Shown piece after piece: positions 1 to 8,430 of a stretch of 64,000 nt of DNA. This stretch comes from Thalassovita litoralis. Its GTDB lineage: Bacteria > Pseudomonadota > Alphaproteobacteria > Rhodobacterales > Rhodobacteraceae. The first letter of the stretch is position 1. Every line of letters begins with the position of its first letter. Position numbers and translations under genes: made by a program. The notes under the pieces were generated by a model. The model made no database searches. It saw nothing but the letters and a program-made list of their open reading frames with translations, and was not told the DNA's origin. Location of the stretch: positions 1-64,000 of the forward strand of contig NZ_FXTO01000008.1 in NCBI RefSeq assembly GCF_900182725.1, read 5' to 3'.

Positions 1-1
1 C

Positions 2-67
2 CTGCGCGACGAACAGTGTGATCCCAAAGTCGTCGAGAGCATCATGGCCGACGAGAAGAGCTGCTGA
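2..67 (+). CDS. 3' end of an unidentified CDS (5' part off the window)
   Basis: An open frame from the left edge encodes about 21 residues ending in ADEKSC and stops at TGA 65-67. The codons read as ordinary high-GC coding sequence. Too little is visible to assign a family. Its position beside a CRISPR remnant raises the thought of a cas gene, but the residues do not resemble the C-terminus of Cas1, Cas2 or Cas9 as I know them, so no function is given. Confidence 0.5.
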   Translation: MRDEQCDPKVVESIMADEKSC

Positions 68-178
68 GGCAAGACGGCCCTCGGCGGAACCTTACGCTGT
101 TCTGATGAAAAACGACCAAAAATACGCAACCCGAATCCATTCAAACCCTTTTATTCACAAGGGCTTGAATGGAGATCG

Positions 179-330
179 AGATTAGCAGTTCAGAATTCGA
201 GGTCCAGCCGCAACCCACCACCGTGTTGAAGCTGTCAGCGCCAGAGATTAGCAGTTCAGAATTCGAGGTCCAGCCGCAACTTTCACCATCTTTAAGTTTG
301 TACATATTCAGATTAGCAGTTCAGAATTCG
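179..330 (-). CRISPR. Minimal type II-C-like CRISPR array remnant (two full repeats, one partial)
   Basis: Two identical 36-bp repeats lie at 179-214 and 245-280, separated by a 30-bp unique spacer (215-244). A 29-bp unique stretch (281-309) follows, then a third copy matching only the first 21 bases (310-330). Read on the minus strand the repeat starts GTTGCGGCTGG and ends TGCTAATCT, the form of alphaproteobacterial type II-C (Cas9) repeats. The 36/30 geometry fits that type. No cas gene is seen in the window. The partial copy keeps the half of the repeat that pairs in a tracrRNA anti-repeat, so it may be an anti-repeat instead of a decayed repeat. Confidence 0.7.
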
Positions 331-681
331 CGCTCGTAGCTGGGGCATCAAAAGGCGCTTTGTTCGCGATATCTGAGGGGTGCCCTGCGGCAGCAATGGT
401 GAAGGGGTTTCGCCGCGACCTGTGCCGAACACCTTCATCTAAGCGGAGCCAGCTATTCAGAATTCGAATACGTGTGAACCGCAGCAGCGAGTGGATCTAC
501 CTAAAAAATAAAATTGACATCATTTTCATTTTTATGCCAGCCTAACGTTGGATGATTTTTCATTTTGCGGCGAGTCGAGGAAACTTGGGTGAAAGCGATC
601 CATCCTCCCGGCAGTTTCCGGCGACCCTCTCTTTGAGAAATGATCGCCACGTCCTGTAATCGGCTATGGAACAGTAAGAAA
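331..681. other. Intergenic stretch with a degenerate repeat copy at 451-466
   Basis: No convincing gene is present. Bases 451-466 (AGCTATTCAGAATTCG) match the core of the CRISPR repeat at 14 of 16 positions (repeat core AGCAGTTCAGAATTCG), 136 bp from the equivalent site of the third copy. GGGCA near 345 could pair with TGCCC near 382, giving weak secondary structure. No T-rich terminator follows either partial repeat. The last 100 bp is the upstream region of the TetR gene; I see no clear -35/-10 pair. Confidence 0.35.
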
Positions 682-1350
682 ATGAACGGATTTTCGGCTC
701 AAGCTGTGGAACGGCGCCACGGTCAGAGTGAATTTTGCGTCTGGCTTGCGGGGGACCGTGCAAGCCTCCGTAAGGGAGAGCGCACGCGCAAGGATTTGAT
801 GGTGACATGCGCTGAGCTTCTTGCTTCAGAGCCATTTGATCGCCTTACCGTTTCGGGGCTTTGCAAGGCGGCAGGCGTCGCTCATGGAACGTTTTACGTT
901 TACTTTGATAATCTGAACACGCTTCTGGCAGAGGTGCTTGGCTATTTTGTCGATTATGTTCAAATCCATATGCGGTCGGCTGCACGGCAAGGGGGCGACC
1001 CGGTCCGCGCTACCACGGCGGCCTATTACGCGCTGTTCAAAGCAAATGCCGGCTTGATGAAATGTCTGGTCATCGGCATCGACGCCTTTCCTGAGGCGCG
1101 CGCGGCGTTCCAGCGTCTGAATAACGAGTGGGCGAAAACCGTTGTCTACTCTGTGAAACGACAAAACCAAGCGGGACATTCTGCGGAAGACGAAATGATG
1201 CGTCGGGCCTATGCGCTTGGTGGGATGGTCGATCAGTATCTTACTGGCCTTTTTGTTGCCGAAGACCCGTGGATTGCCTCGATTTCCCAAGATTCCGAGG
1301 CTGTGATTTCCACACTTACCGACATCTGGATGAAAGGCATGAAGGAATGA
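682..1350 (+). CDS. TetR/AcrR family transcriptional regulator
   Basis: The protein of about 222 residues has a TetR-type helix-turn-helix near its N-terminus (LTVSGLCKAAGVAHGTFYVYF, the last part being the recognition helix) and a helical ligand-binding C-terminal part. An in-frame ATG at 640 would add 14 residues; 682 is preferred because GTAAG lies just upstream and TetR proteins seldom have long leaders, but this is open. Its stop overlaps the start of the CoA ligase gene (ATGA at 1347), so it is the first gene of a three-gene operon and probably controls it in response to an acyl-CoA or aromatic ligand. No operator palindrome was recognised. Confidence 0.85.
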   Translation: MNGFSAQAVERRHGQSEFCVWLAGDRASLRKGERTRKDLMVTCAELLASEPFDRLTVSGLCKAAGVAHGTFYVYFDNLNTLLAEVLGYFVDYVQIHMRSAARQGGDPVRATTAAYYALFKANAGLMKCLVIGIDAFPEARAAFQRLNNEWAKTVVYSVKRQNQAGHSAEDEMMRRAYALGGMVDQYLTGLFVAEDPWIASISQDSEAVISTLTDIWMKGMKE

Positions 1351-2651
1351 GCTTGCTTCAGGACGGGCACCTGTTGCCACTGGATGATATCGCGCAGCAC
1401 CGGCAGCAGGCTTGGGAACGGCAAAGCGCTTACGTCGCTGCAAACTCGGCCTTTTACCAAAGGCTTTGGGATGGGCAGACGCCGCCCGCGCGATTGGAGG
1501 ATATTGCCGAACTGCCGTTTTCGGACAAGGCGGGGCTGCGGCTGTCCCAGCCCGCGTCGCCCCCCTTCGGCGACTATCTGGCGGCGCCGCTTGAAAAGGT
1601 CAGCCGCTTGCACCGGACATCGGGAACCACGGGGCAGGCGATGAATCTGGCCATGAGTATGCGGGATTGCGAGATTACCGAAATTGTCGGTGGTCGGGCG
1701 CAATCGCTTGCAGGGCTTAAAGCGGGCACGATGGTGGTTCACTGCCTGAATTACCAGATGTGGATGGGCGGGTTGACCGATCACCTGACGCTGGAGCGCA
1801 CGGGCGCTACGGTGGTGCCGTTTGGCGTCGGGTCGACCGAACTGCTGATCAATACCATACTGGAAACCGGGATCACGGCGATTTCCTGTACGCCATCTTA
1901 TCCCGCGGTTCTGGAGCGGGTCATTGCCGAGAAATTCCCGCACCTCTCTCCTCGTGATCTTGGGCTTAAGCTGGGGCTGTTCGGCGGCGAACCCGGTATC
2001 GACGATCCGGCTTTTCGTAAACGCTTGAGCGATACCTGGGGGATGCAGCCGCGCAACGCGAACTACGGCGTTTCGGACGTGTTCTGTAATTTTGCGTCTG
2101 AATGCGCACACGACACTGCGCTGCATTTCGTGGCGCATGATGTTCTGCATGTGGAACTTATCGACCCAGACAGCGGCACCCCAAAAGCGGTTGCCGCCGG
2201 GAACGAGGGTGAACTGGTGCTGACCCATCTGAGCCGCGAATGCCAGCCGTTAGTTCGGTTCCGCACCGGAGACATCATCCGGGTCGAGAACACGGACACT
2301 TGCGCCTGCGGTTGCGCCGGGTTCCGCTTCCGGGTGATTGGCCGGTCGGACGACATGGTTGTCGTGCGGGGGCTGAACATGTTCCCCACTATGGTGGCCG
2401 CTGTGGTGACAAGCTTTGACGAATTATCGGGTGATTACCGGATCGTTCTGGATACGCCACCGCCCTATGATGTGTTGCCGGTGCAGGCTGAACTGGCTGC
2501 GGACGGACAGGATGACGGCACGCTGTCCCGCCGGATGGAAGAGCGTTTCAAGCAAAAGCTGGGGGCGACGATCCGCGTGAAAATCGTCCCTCACGGGACA
2601 TTCCCGCGCACCGAAGGCAAAACGAAACGAGTGATCAGGAGCTATGAATGA
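1347..2651 (+). CDS. PaaK-like AMP-binding acyl/aryl-CoA ligase
   Basis: The 434-residue product belongs to the phenylacetate-CoA ligase branch of the ANL (adenylate-forming) superfamily, which activates a carboxylic acid with ATP and CoA. The phosphate-binding motif TSGTTGQ is at residues 91-97, the later adenylation motifs include NYGVSD and RFRTGD, and the C-terminal domain ends in the KTKRV segment. A CxCxC patch (CACGCAG) precedes the hinge, as in PaaK-type proteins. Length fits PaaK. The start ATG overlaps the TetR stop and the stop overlaps the hydratase start, so the three genes are translationally coupled. The true substrate is unknown; neighbours do not form a full paa pathway. Confidence 0.85.
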   Translation: MSLLQDGHLLPLDDIAQHRQQAWERQSAYVAANSAFYQRLWDGQTPPARLEDIAELPFSDKAGLRLSQPASPPFGDYLAAPLEKVSRLHRTSGTTGQAMNLAMSMRDCEITEIVGGRAQSLAGLKAGTMVVHCLNYQMWMGGLTDHLTLERTGATVVPFGVGSTELLINTILETGITAISCTPSYPAVLERVIAEKFPHLSPRDLGLKLGLFGGEPGIDDPAFRKRLSDTWGMQPRNANYGVSDVFCNFASECAHDTALHFVAHDVLHVELIDPDSGTPKAVAAGNEGELVLTHLSRECQPLVRFRTGDIIRVENTDTCACGCAGFRFRVIGRSDDMVVVRGLNMFPTMVAAVVTSFDELSGDYRIVLDTPPPYDVLPVQAELAADGQDDGTLSRRMEERFKQKLGATIRVKIVPHGTFPRTEGKTKRVIRSYE

Positions 2652-3409
2652 CGAGCTTTGAATACGAAACCATCCGCTCGGAAATGACGGCCGAAGGCGT
2701 CAGGACGATTTCACTGAACCGCCCCCATGCAATGAATGCGATGAACCGCCGCCTGATTGACGAGATATCGGTCGCATTCGACGACGCCAATCGCGATCCA
2801 GGCACGCGAGCCATTATCTTAACCGGAGAGGGGCGTGCATTCTGTGCGGGGGATGACCGCCATGAGCATGTTCACCCCGAAACCGAAGAAGAAGCCCGCG
2901 CCGTCGTCGACGCGATCCAGCGCGCGACGGTTGCTATCGTTATGGGGGCAAAGCCTGTTGTCGGCGCGATCAATGGCTGGGCTGTTGGCGGCGGTTTCGA
3001 ATGGGCGATCAACTGCGATTTTCCGATCTGGGCGGAAAGCGCCAAGGGCTTTTTCCCCGAGGTGTCGCTTAACCTGTTCGTGACGGGGGCCGTGACCTCG
3101 ATCCTGCCCGGCATCGTAGGTCCGGTGAAAGCGCGCGAAATGCTTTTTCTGGGGCAGCGATATTCGGCGGCTGAGCTGAAAGAGATTGGCGTGGCATGGA
3201 AAGTGGTGCCGGACGATGGGTTGATGGCCGAAGCCGAAGCCGTGGCATCGCAACTGGCCGCGCTGCCCACGCTTTCCACCAGAGCAATGAAAAGGGTGTT
3301 GAATCAGGCGATGGCGGGCGGGCTGCACCAAGCGCTGCACCTTGAAACCGAAGCGACTGTTGCGGGGTTCCTTGATCCAGAGACGACCCGGCTACTGAAG
3401 GATTTCTAA
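2648..3409 (+). CDS. Enoyl-CoA hydratase/isomerase family protein
   Basis: The 253-residue crotonase-fold protein carries the two oxyanion-hole segments of the family: FCAGDD (about residues 64-69) and GWAVGGGFEWAIN (about residues 112-124). It would act on the CoA thioester made by the upstream ligase, either hydrating a double bond or isomerising or hydrolysing the acyl group. The residue after AVGGG is phenylalanine then glutamate (GGGFE), which is compatible with hydratase activity, but the subfamily cannot be fixed. It is the last gene of the operon; GGGCGA (3410-3415) and TCGCCC (3427-3432) just after the stop could form a weak hairpin. Confidence 0.85.
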   Translation: MTSFEYETIRSEMTAEGVRTISLNRPHAMNAMNRRLIDEISVAFDDANRDPGTRAIILTGEGRAFCAGDDRHEHVHPETEEEARAVVDAIQRATVAIVMGAKPVVGAINGWAVGGGFEWAINCDFPIWAESAKGFFPEVSLNLFVTGAVTSILPGIVGPVKAREMLFLGQRYSAAELKEIGVAWKVVPDDGLMAEAEAVASQLAALPTLSTRAMKRVLNQAMAGGLHQALHLETEATVAGFLDPETTRLLKDF

Positions 3410-3630
3410 GGGCGAAGCAGAAAGACTCGCCCAGAGCCGGGACCGGGGGCAGGTCCAGTTGGCAAAGAGAGCGGGGCGCAGGCAGACACCTTATTCACAA
3501 CATCAATTCAGGGAGCGCTTGAACCAGCAAGAGCTGGAAGCGGGGCGAATATGTGACTGGTCCGGTCAGCCCCGTGGACACGCGGGCCGCAATGGTCTAT
3601 CGGGGGCGCAACGAAATCGGGGATATGCTT

Positions 3631-4677
3631 ATGACCTCTGGCAAGAACGGCCTGACCTATGCAGATGCAGGCGTGGATATTGATGCTGGCAACGAACTGG
3701 TGAACCGGATCAAACCGGCGGCCAAGCGCACGGCGCGGTCCGGCGTGATGGCCGGGCTGGGTGGTTTTGGCGCGCTGTTTGACCTGAAGGACGCGGGCTA
3801 CAAAGACCCGATCCTTGTGGCGGCGACGGATGGCGTTGGCACCAAGCTGCGTATTGCCATTGATACCGGCAATGTGGACACGATCGGCATTGATCTGGTG
3901 GCCATGTGCGTCAACGATCTGGTGTGCCAGGGCGCAGAGCCGCTGTTTTTCCTGGATTACTTTGCCACTGGCAAGCTGGAACTGGAACAGGCCACGCGCA
4001 TCATCGAAGGTATCGCCGAAGGCTGCGCACAATCCGGTTGTGCGCTGATTGGCGGTGAAACGGCTGAAATGCCGGGCATGTATCACGATGGCGATTTCGA
4101 TCTGGCTGGCTTTGCCGTGGGCGCGATGGAACGCGGCGCGGATCTGCCTGCGGGCGTGAAAGAAGGCGACGTGCTGCTGGGGCTGGGATCGAACGGGGTG
4201 CATTCCAACGGCTATTCGCTGGTGCGCAAGCTGGTCGAGGTGTCCGGGCTGGGCTGGGGTGCAGAATGTCCCTTTGCCGATGGCACATTGGGCGCGGCGC
4301 TGCTGGCACCGACCCGGCTGTATGTGAAACAGGCATTGGCCGCGGTACGGTCCGGGGGCGTTCATGCGTTGGCCCATATCACCGGCGGCGGTTTGACGGA
4401 AAACCTGCCGCGCGTCCTGCCCGAGGGCATGGGCGCCACCATCGACCTGACATCGTGGGACTTGCCGCCCGTGTTCAAATGGCTGGCGGCAACTGGTGGC
4501 ATGGCGCAGGCTGAACTGCTGAAAACCTTTAACTGCGGCATTGGCATGATTCTGGTGGTAGAGGCGGACCGGGCCGATGCGCTGACCGCGCTGCTGTCTG
4601 ACGCGGGCGAAACCGTCAGCCGTTTGGGGACTGTCGGCGCAGGCGAAGGCGTGGCCTATACCGGGGCAATTCTGTGA
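3631..4677 (+). CDS. purM: Phosphoribosylformylglycinamidine cyclo-ligase (AIR synthetase)
   Basis: PurM closes the imidazole ring of the purine precursor, turning FGAM into AIR with ATP, in the cytoplasm. The 348-residue product starts [17 protein letters not shown] and has the typical [39 protein letters not shown] and [16 protein letters not shown] segments. The frame is open for 26 more codons upstream (to 3553), but the ATG at 3631 follows a GGGGAT ribosome-binding-like stretch and gives the usual PurM N-terminus. purN starts four bases before its stop (GTGA), so purM and purN are one operon. Confidence 0.97.
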   Translation: MTSGKNGLTYADAGVDIDAGNELVNRIKPAAKRTARSGVMAGLGGFGALFDLKDAGYKDPILVAATDGVGTKLRIAIDTGNVDTIGIDLVAMCVNDLVCQGAEPLFFLDYFATGKLELEQATRIIEGIAEGCAQSGCALIGGETAEMPGMYHDGDFDLAGFAVGAMERGADLPAGVKEGDVLLGLGSNGVHSNGYSLVRKLVEVSGLGWGAECPFADGTLGAALLAPTRLYVKQALAAVRSGGVHALAHITGGGLTENLPRVLPEGMGATIDLTSWDLPPVFKWLAATGGMAQAELLKTFNCGIGMILVVEADRADALTALLSDAGETVSRLGTVGAGEGVAYTGAIL

Positions 4678-5267
4678 CGAAACGGGTTGCGATCCTGGTT
4701 TCGGGCGGTGGCTCGAACATGGTGAAGCTGGTCGAAAGCATGGTGGGCGACCACCCGGCGCGCGCTGTTCTGGTGGGATCGAACGATCCTGACGCCGGGG
4801 GGCTGAAAAAGGCCGCTGAAATGGGGGTTCCCACCTTCGCCGTGGATCATCGCCCCTTCAAGGGCGACCGCGAAGCGTTTCAGGCTGAATTGCTGACCCA
4901 TCTGAAGGCGGCTGAACCCGATGTGATCTGTCTGGCCGGTTTCATGCGGGTTCTGACCGAAAGTTTCGTGCGCGAATGGGATGGGCGGATGCTGAATATC
5001 CATCCGTCGCTGTTGCCCAAATACAAAGGGCTGCACACCCACGCCCGTGCATTAGAAGCAGGCGATGCCGAGGCAGGATGCACCGTGCATCTGGTGACGC
5101 CCGCGCTGGATGATGGCCCCATTCTGGGACAGGCACGGGTGCCGGTTCAGCCGGGCGATACGCCCGACACGCTGGCCGCGCGGGTGCTGCAACAGGAACA
5201 CAAGTTGTATCCGGCGGTGCTGGAACGGTTTGTCCGGGGCGAAACCGCACCGCTATATCTGGGCTAA
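4674..5267 (+). CDS. purN: Phosphoribosylglycinamide formyltransferase
   Basis: PurN moves a formyl group from 10-formyl-THF to GAR in purine synthesis. The 197-residue protein starts with GTG at 4674, overlapping the purM stop. Motifs visible are the N-terminal [16 protein letters not shown], the catalytic region [16 protein letters not shown] and [17 protein letters not shown]. The length is that of the family. Gene order purM-purN is common in alphaproteobacteria. Confidence 0.97.
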   Translation: MTKRVAILVSGGGSNMVKLVESMVGDHPARAVLVGSNDPDAGGLKKAAEMGVPTFAVDHRPFKGDREAFQAELLTHLKAAEPDVICLAGFMRVLTESFVREWDGRMLNIHPSLLPKYKGLHTHARALEAGDAEAGCTVHLVTPALDDGPILGQARVPVQPGDTPDTLAARVLQQEHKLYPAVLERFVRGETAPLYLG

Positions 5268-5375
5268 TCCCCAAATTCCGGCCCTGCCTTTCCATTGGCG
5301 GGGCTTTGGCGTATATGCAGGCAATCGCCCTGAACGCCGCAAAGAAACATTCTGGTCAAGAACGAAAACCGCCGT

Positions 5376-6533
5376 ATGAAGACACTGACCTCGACGGAAG
5401 AACTGGCAGCATTTTGCGCCGAAGCCCGTACCCATGATTACGTTACGCTGGACACTGAATTCCTGCGCGAACGGACCTACTATTCCAAACTGTGCCTGAT
5501 CCAGATGGCGATGCCCGGCGATACGGATGACAATGCCGTATTGGTGGACCCGTTGATGGAAGGCATGTCGCTGGAACCGCTATACGAGCTGTTTCGGGAC
5601 ACGTCTGTGGTAAAGGTGTTCCATGCCGCCCGGCAGGATTTGGAAATTTTCTTTATCGACGCTAGGGTTTTCCCGGAACCGTTGTTCGATACGCAGGTGG
5701 CCGCGATGGTCTGCGGTTTTGGCGAACAGGTGGGTTATGAAACCTTGGTGCGCAAAATCGCCAAGGCGTCGCTGGATAAAAGCCACCGCTTTACCGATTG
5801 GTCGCGCCGCCCGCTGACGGATGCGCAGCGCACCTATGCGCTGGCGGATGTGACGCATCTGCGCAAGATTTACGAATTTCTGGCCGCGCAGTTGAAAAAG
5901 AACAAGCGCGAAAAATGGGTGCAAGAGGAACTGCAAGTTCTGACCAATCCCGAAACCTATATCGTGCGCCCCGAAGAGGCATGGCAGCGCGTGAAAACCC
6001 GCACCACCAGCGGCAAGTTTCTGGCCGTGGTGCGGGAACTGGCGCGGTTCCGCGAAGATTACGCGCAGTCCCGCAACATTCCGCGCAACCGGGTGTTCAA
6101 AGACGATGCGCTGGTCGAACTGGCCTCGACCAAACCGGCGACGCTGAACGATCTGGGGCGGTCGCGGCTGCTGCTGCGCGAAGCCCGTAAGGGTGATATT
6201 GCCGATGGTATTCTGGCGGCCGTGTCTGCCGGGATCGAGTGCAAACCCGCCGATTTCCCCAAGATCGACAGCGAACGGGATAAGTTGCAAGTGAACCCGG
6301 CGCTGGCCGATCTGTTGCGGGTGCTGCTGAAAGCCAAGACCGAGGACGAAGGCGTTGCATCGAAACTGATCGCGCCCGCGTCTGATCTGGATGCGATTGC
6401 GGCAGGGATGCGGGATGTTCCGGCACTCAGCGGCTGGCGGCGCGAAGTGTTCGGTGAAGACGCGCTGCGCCTGTGCAAGGGTGAAATCGCGTTGGCGGCC
6501 AAAGGCAAAAATGTGCGGATTGTGGAGCTGTAA
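5376..6533 (+). CDS. rnd: Ribonuclease D
   Basis: RNase D is a 3'-5' exoribonuclease for tRNA and other small RNA 3' ends. The 385-residue protein has the DEDDy exonuclease motifs: DTEFLRE (motif I, about residues 26-32), HAARQDLEIF (motif II) and YALADVTHL (motif III with Tyr and Asp). An HRDC-like helical region follows (about residues 210-290). The downstream hairpin at 6560-6582 ends the transcript. The gene begins 108 bp after purN on the same strand, so it may have its own promoter. Confidence 0.95.
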   Translation: MKTLTSTEELAAFCAEARTHDYVTLDTEFLRERTYYSKLCLIQMAMPGDTDDNAVLVDPLMEGMSLEPLYELFRDTSVVKVFHAARQDLEIFFIDARVFPEPLFDTQVAAMVCGFGEQVGYETLVRKIAKASLDKSHRFTDWSRRPLTDAQRTYALADVTHLRKIYEFLAAQLKKNKREKWVQEELQVLTNPETYIVRPEEAWQRVKTRTTSGKFLAVVRELARFREDYAQSRNIPRNRVFKDDALVELASTKPATLNDLGRSRLLLREARKGDIADGILAAVSAGIECKPADFPKIDSERDKLQVNPALADLLRVLLKAKTEDEGVASKLIAPASDLDAIAAGMRDVPALSGWRREVFGEDALRLCKGEIALAAKGKNVRIVEL

Positions 6534-6559
6534 AAGCGTACACACCAATCGCAGGGAAG

Positions 6560-6582
6560 GGGGCGCATATGCGCCCCTTTTT
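6560..6582 (+). terminator. Rho-independent terminator of rnd
   Basis: An 18-bp perfect palindrome, GGGGCGCATATGCGCCCC (6560-6577), is followed by five T residues. It sits between the convergent rnd and lipoprotein genes and may serve both directions in part. Confidence 0.85.
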
Positions 6583-6584
6583 AG

Positions 6585-7088
6585 TTAGCGGCGGCGTGAA
6601 CTCATCGTGTTTTGGGCGGCCTGTACCTGAATTGTGCGGACCCCATCCAGCTCATTATCGGTCAGAAAGGTGGCGGCGGTGACGGTGCGGGTCCATTCAG
6701 ACCCCTGCGCCAGCTTTTTGCCCGGTTGAACAGCCTTTAGGTCAAAGGTCAGCACGCCATTGACGGGCTGCTTGTTGTTGGTGGGGATCAGACGCACCTC
6801 GTATGGGCGCTGGAACTGTGCGATGCCGCTGACACGGACCAGCGCCCCGCCGGGGGTGCGTTCGATGTGCAGGGTTTTGACCTGCGACATCAACTGACCG
6901 GCATAAGGAAGCTGTTCGCGGCGCAGGATGCTGCCCCGTCGCTGGGGAATCAGCGGGTTGGTGTTTTCTGCTGTCGCAACCGGGGTTGATTTAGCCCGGC
7001 CAAACCAGTTCATCGGGTTCAGGCGCGAGTTGCCGCAGCCCGTCAGCACGAGCGTGGAAATCAGAAGGGCCGAAAGAGGTATCCGCAT
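6585..7088 (-). CDS. Conserved hypothetical lipoprotein
   Basis: The 167-residue protein begins with a lipoprotein signal, MRIPLSALLISTLVLTGC, with the lipobox LTGC and Cys18 as the lipidation site. The mature part has a PQRRGS segment and a beta-rich region from about residue 60, with no recognised catalytic motif. The C-terminus is arginine-rich (SSRRR). Export and membrane anchoring are well supported; function is unknown. It is convergent with rnd and divergent from sufE. Confidence 0.8.
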   Translation of the reverse strand: MRIPLSALLISTLVLTGCGNSRLNPMNWFGRAKSTPVATAENTNPLIPQRRGSILRREQLPYAGQLMSQVKTLHIERTPGGALVRVSGIAQFQRPYEVRLIPTNNKQPVNGVLTFDLKAVQPGKKLAQGSEWTRTVTAATFLTDNELDGVRTIQVQAAQNTMSSRRR

Positions 7089-7214
7089 AGCATCCGCCTT
7101 TGTCGCTGTCTTTCACGGGTTATCTTATCTGCGCGGGCTTGAAAAGACGCAAGGCGGGGCTGGACCTTTGGGCAGTCGCCGCCTAGGTGGAAAGCAGCAG
7201 AAAAGGGAACGGAT

Positions 7215-7625
7215 ATGGCCACCGAAGCGTTCGAAGCGATTGTCGAAGATTTTGATTTTCTGGAGGATTGGGAAGATCGGTATCGGTATGTGATCGAACA
7301 GGGCAAAGCGATGGAGCCACTGGACGAGGCGCTGAAAGTCCCCGCGACAAAGGTGGATGGCTGCGCCAGTCAGGTGTGGCTGCATCCGAAAATTGACGGC
7401 GGCGTGTTTTCCTTTGACGGCGATAGCGATGCGCTGATCGTGCGTGGGCTGATTGCGGTCTTGCGGGCGCTGTATAACGGCTTGCCTGTCGGGGCTGTCA
7501 CCGGGGTGGATGCCCATGCGGAACTGGAACGGCTGGGGTTGCACGAGCATTTGTCCTCGCAGCGGTCTAACGGCGTGCGGGCGATGATTGAGCGCATCCG
7601 GCTGGTGGCTGCTGCGGCTGTATGA
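7215..7625 (+). CDS. sufE: SufE-family cysteine desulfuration protein
   Basis: SufE takes sulfur from a cysteine desulfurase (SufS) and passes it on during Fe-S cluster assembly. The 136-residue product has the conserved KVDGCASQVW loop with the sulfur-accepting Cys50, and the C-terminal LSSQRSNGVRAMIERIR segment of the family. It stands alone here; no other suf gene is in the window. A purine-rich AAAAGGGAACGG precedes the ATG. Confidence 0.93.
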   Translation: MATEAFEAIVEDFDFLEDWEDRYRYVIEQGKAMEPLDEALKVPATKVDGCASQVWLHPKIDGGVFSFDGDSDALIVRGLIAVLRALYNGLPVGAVTGVDAHAELERLGLHEHLSSQRSNGVRAMIERIRLVAAAAV

Positions 7626-7720
7626 TCCGGTAAATTGAGTGGCTGCCCCACGCATGGGGTGCTTCGGCCTGCGCCGAAGCGGTGTGGGGGCGCTGCCCCC
7701 ATCGCCTGCGGCGATCCCCC

Positions 7721-7744
7721 GGAGTATTTTGAGCAAGATGAAAG
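7721..7744 (+). repeat. Copy 1 of a 24-bp intergenic repeat
   Basis: The sequence GGAGTATTTTGAGCAAGATG plus AAAG follows CCCCC and is nearly identical to 22690-22713 and 33096-33119. It lies between the sufE and DUF1638 genes. The 100 bp before it is full of short inverted repeats such as GCTTCGGCCTGCGCCGAAGC and GGGGGCGCTGCCCCC. A structural or mobile repeat is likely; its role is unknown. Confidence 0.7.
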
Positions 7745-7750
7745 GGGCGG

Positions 7751-8389
7751 TCAGGCCTGTTTGGCCAATGCCGTCGCCAGATCGCCATAGCCCGTGAAAC
7801 GGCGTTCAAAGCTGAGGCCCAACCGGGCGGCGCACTCCTGCGCTTTGGTGGTCAGGGCGGGGTCGTCGGTTTGGGCCTGATAGACCAGTTTGGTGTAATG
7901 GCCGAAATAGGCGGGCAGCAATTCGGGATGCCGGTCCAGCCCCAGCGGTTTCCAGACAAAGGCATCGAATTGCCGGGTCAGGAAATCCGTCAGGTAAAAG
8001 GCGGTGATTTCGTCGCCATGTTCGGCGAAAGCGGCATTGCCTTCGTAGAAGGAATAGCAATGTGGCCCGGCAATCATTTCGACGCCGTGGCGGGTGCAAA
8101 CCTGTTCCAGCATCCCGCCGGTGCCGCAATCGGCATAGACCACGAATAGCCGGTCGTGGGTGGCCTGATGCTCAAGGATGGTTTGTTCGACCGCCGCGGC
8201 GATTTTTTCGGGGTGATTGTGCAGGATGGCGGGCAGGCAGGTCAGGTCCATGTGGGACCAGCCATTCAGGCGGATCAGCGCCAGAATTTCCCGCGCCAAT
8301 GCCCCGCAGGCAATCAACAGCACCCGGCCTGTTTCGTGGGCCGGGGCCAGTCCGTTGCGTGTCAGGCTGTCATCGCTGGGCAGGGTCAT
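7751..8389 (-). CDS. DUF1638 family protein
   Basis: The product is about 212 residues when started at the ATG of MTLPSDDSL; the frame stays open 39 codons further. DUF1638 proteins are small, poorly understood proteins often encoded near corrinoid methyltransferases, and this gene indeed follows the corrinoid-protein gene by 41 bp on the same strand. Conserved-looking features include VVYADCGTGGMLEQVC and HCYSFYEG, with cysteines and histidines that could bind metal. A role in the methyl-transfer system is inferred from context only. Confidence 0.75.
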   Translation of the reverse strand: MTLPSDDSLTRNGLAPAHETGRVLLIACGALAREILALIRLNGWSHMDLTCLPAILHNHPEKIAAAVEQTILEHQATHDRLFVVYADCGTGGMLEQVCTRHGVEMIAGPHCYSFYEGNAAFAEHGDEITAFYLTDFLTRQFDAFVWKPLGLDRHPELLPAYFGHYTKLVYQAQTDDPALTTKAQECAARLGLSFERRFTGYGDLATALAKQA

Positions 8390-8430
8390 TGCGAAAAGTG
8401 GCCCGCGCCGTAACGCGGGCCAGATCAGCC

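Noticed and set aside
2-67. cas2 or cas9 as the gene at the left edge
   Set aside because: The visible 21 residues do not match Cas protein ends known to me; position alone is not enough.
360-545. A 61-residue plus-strand frame beside the CRISPR remnant
   Set aside because: No ribosome-binding site, odd composition, and it runs over the repeat-like site at 451.
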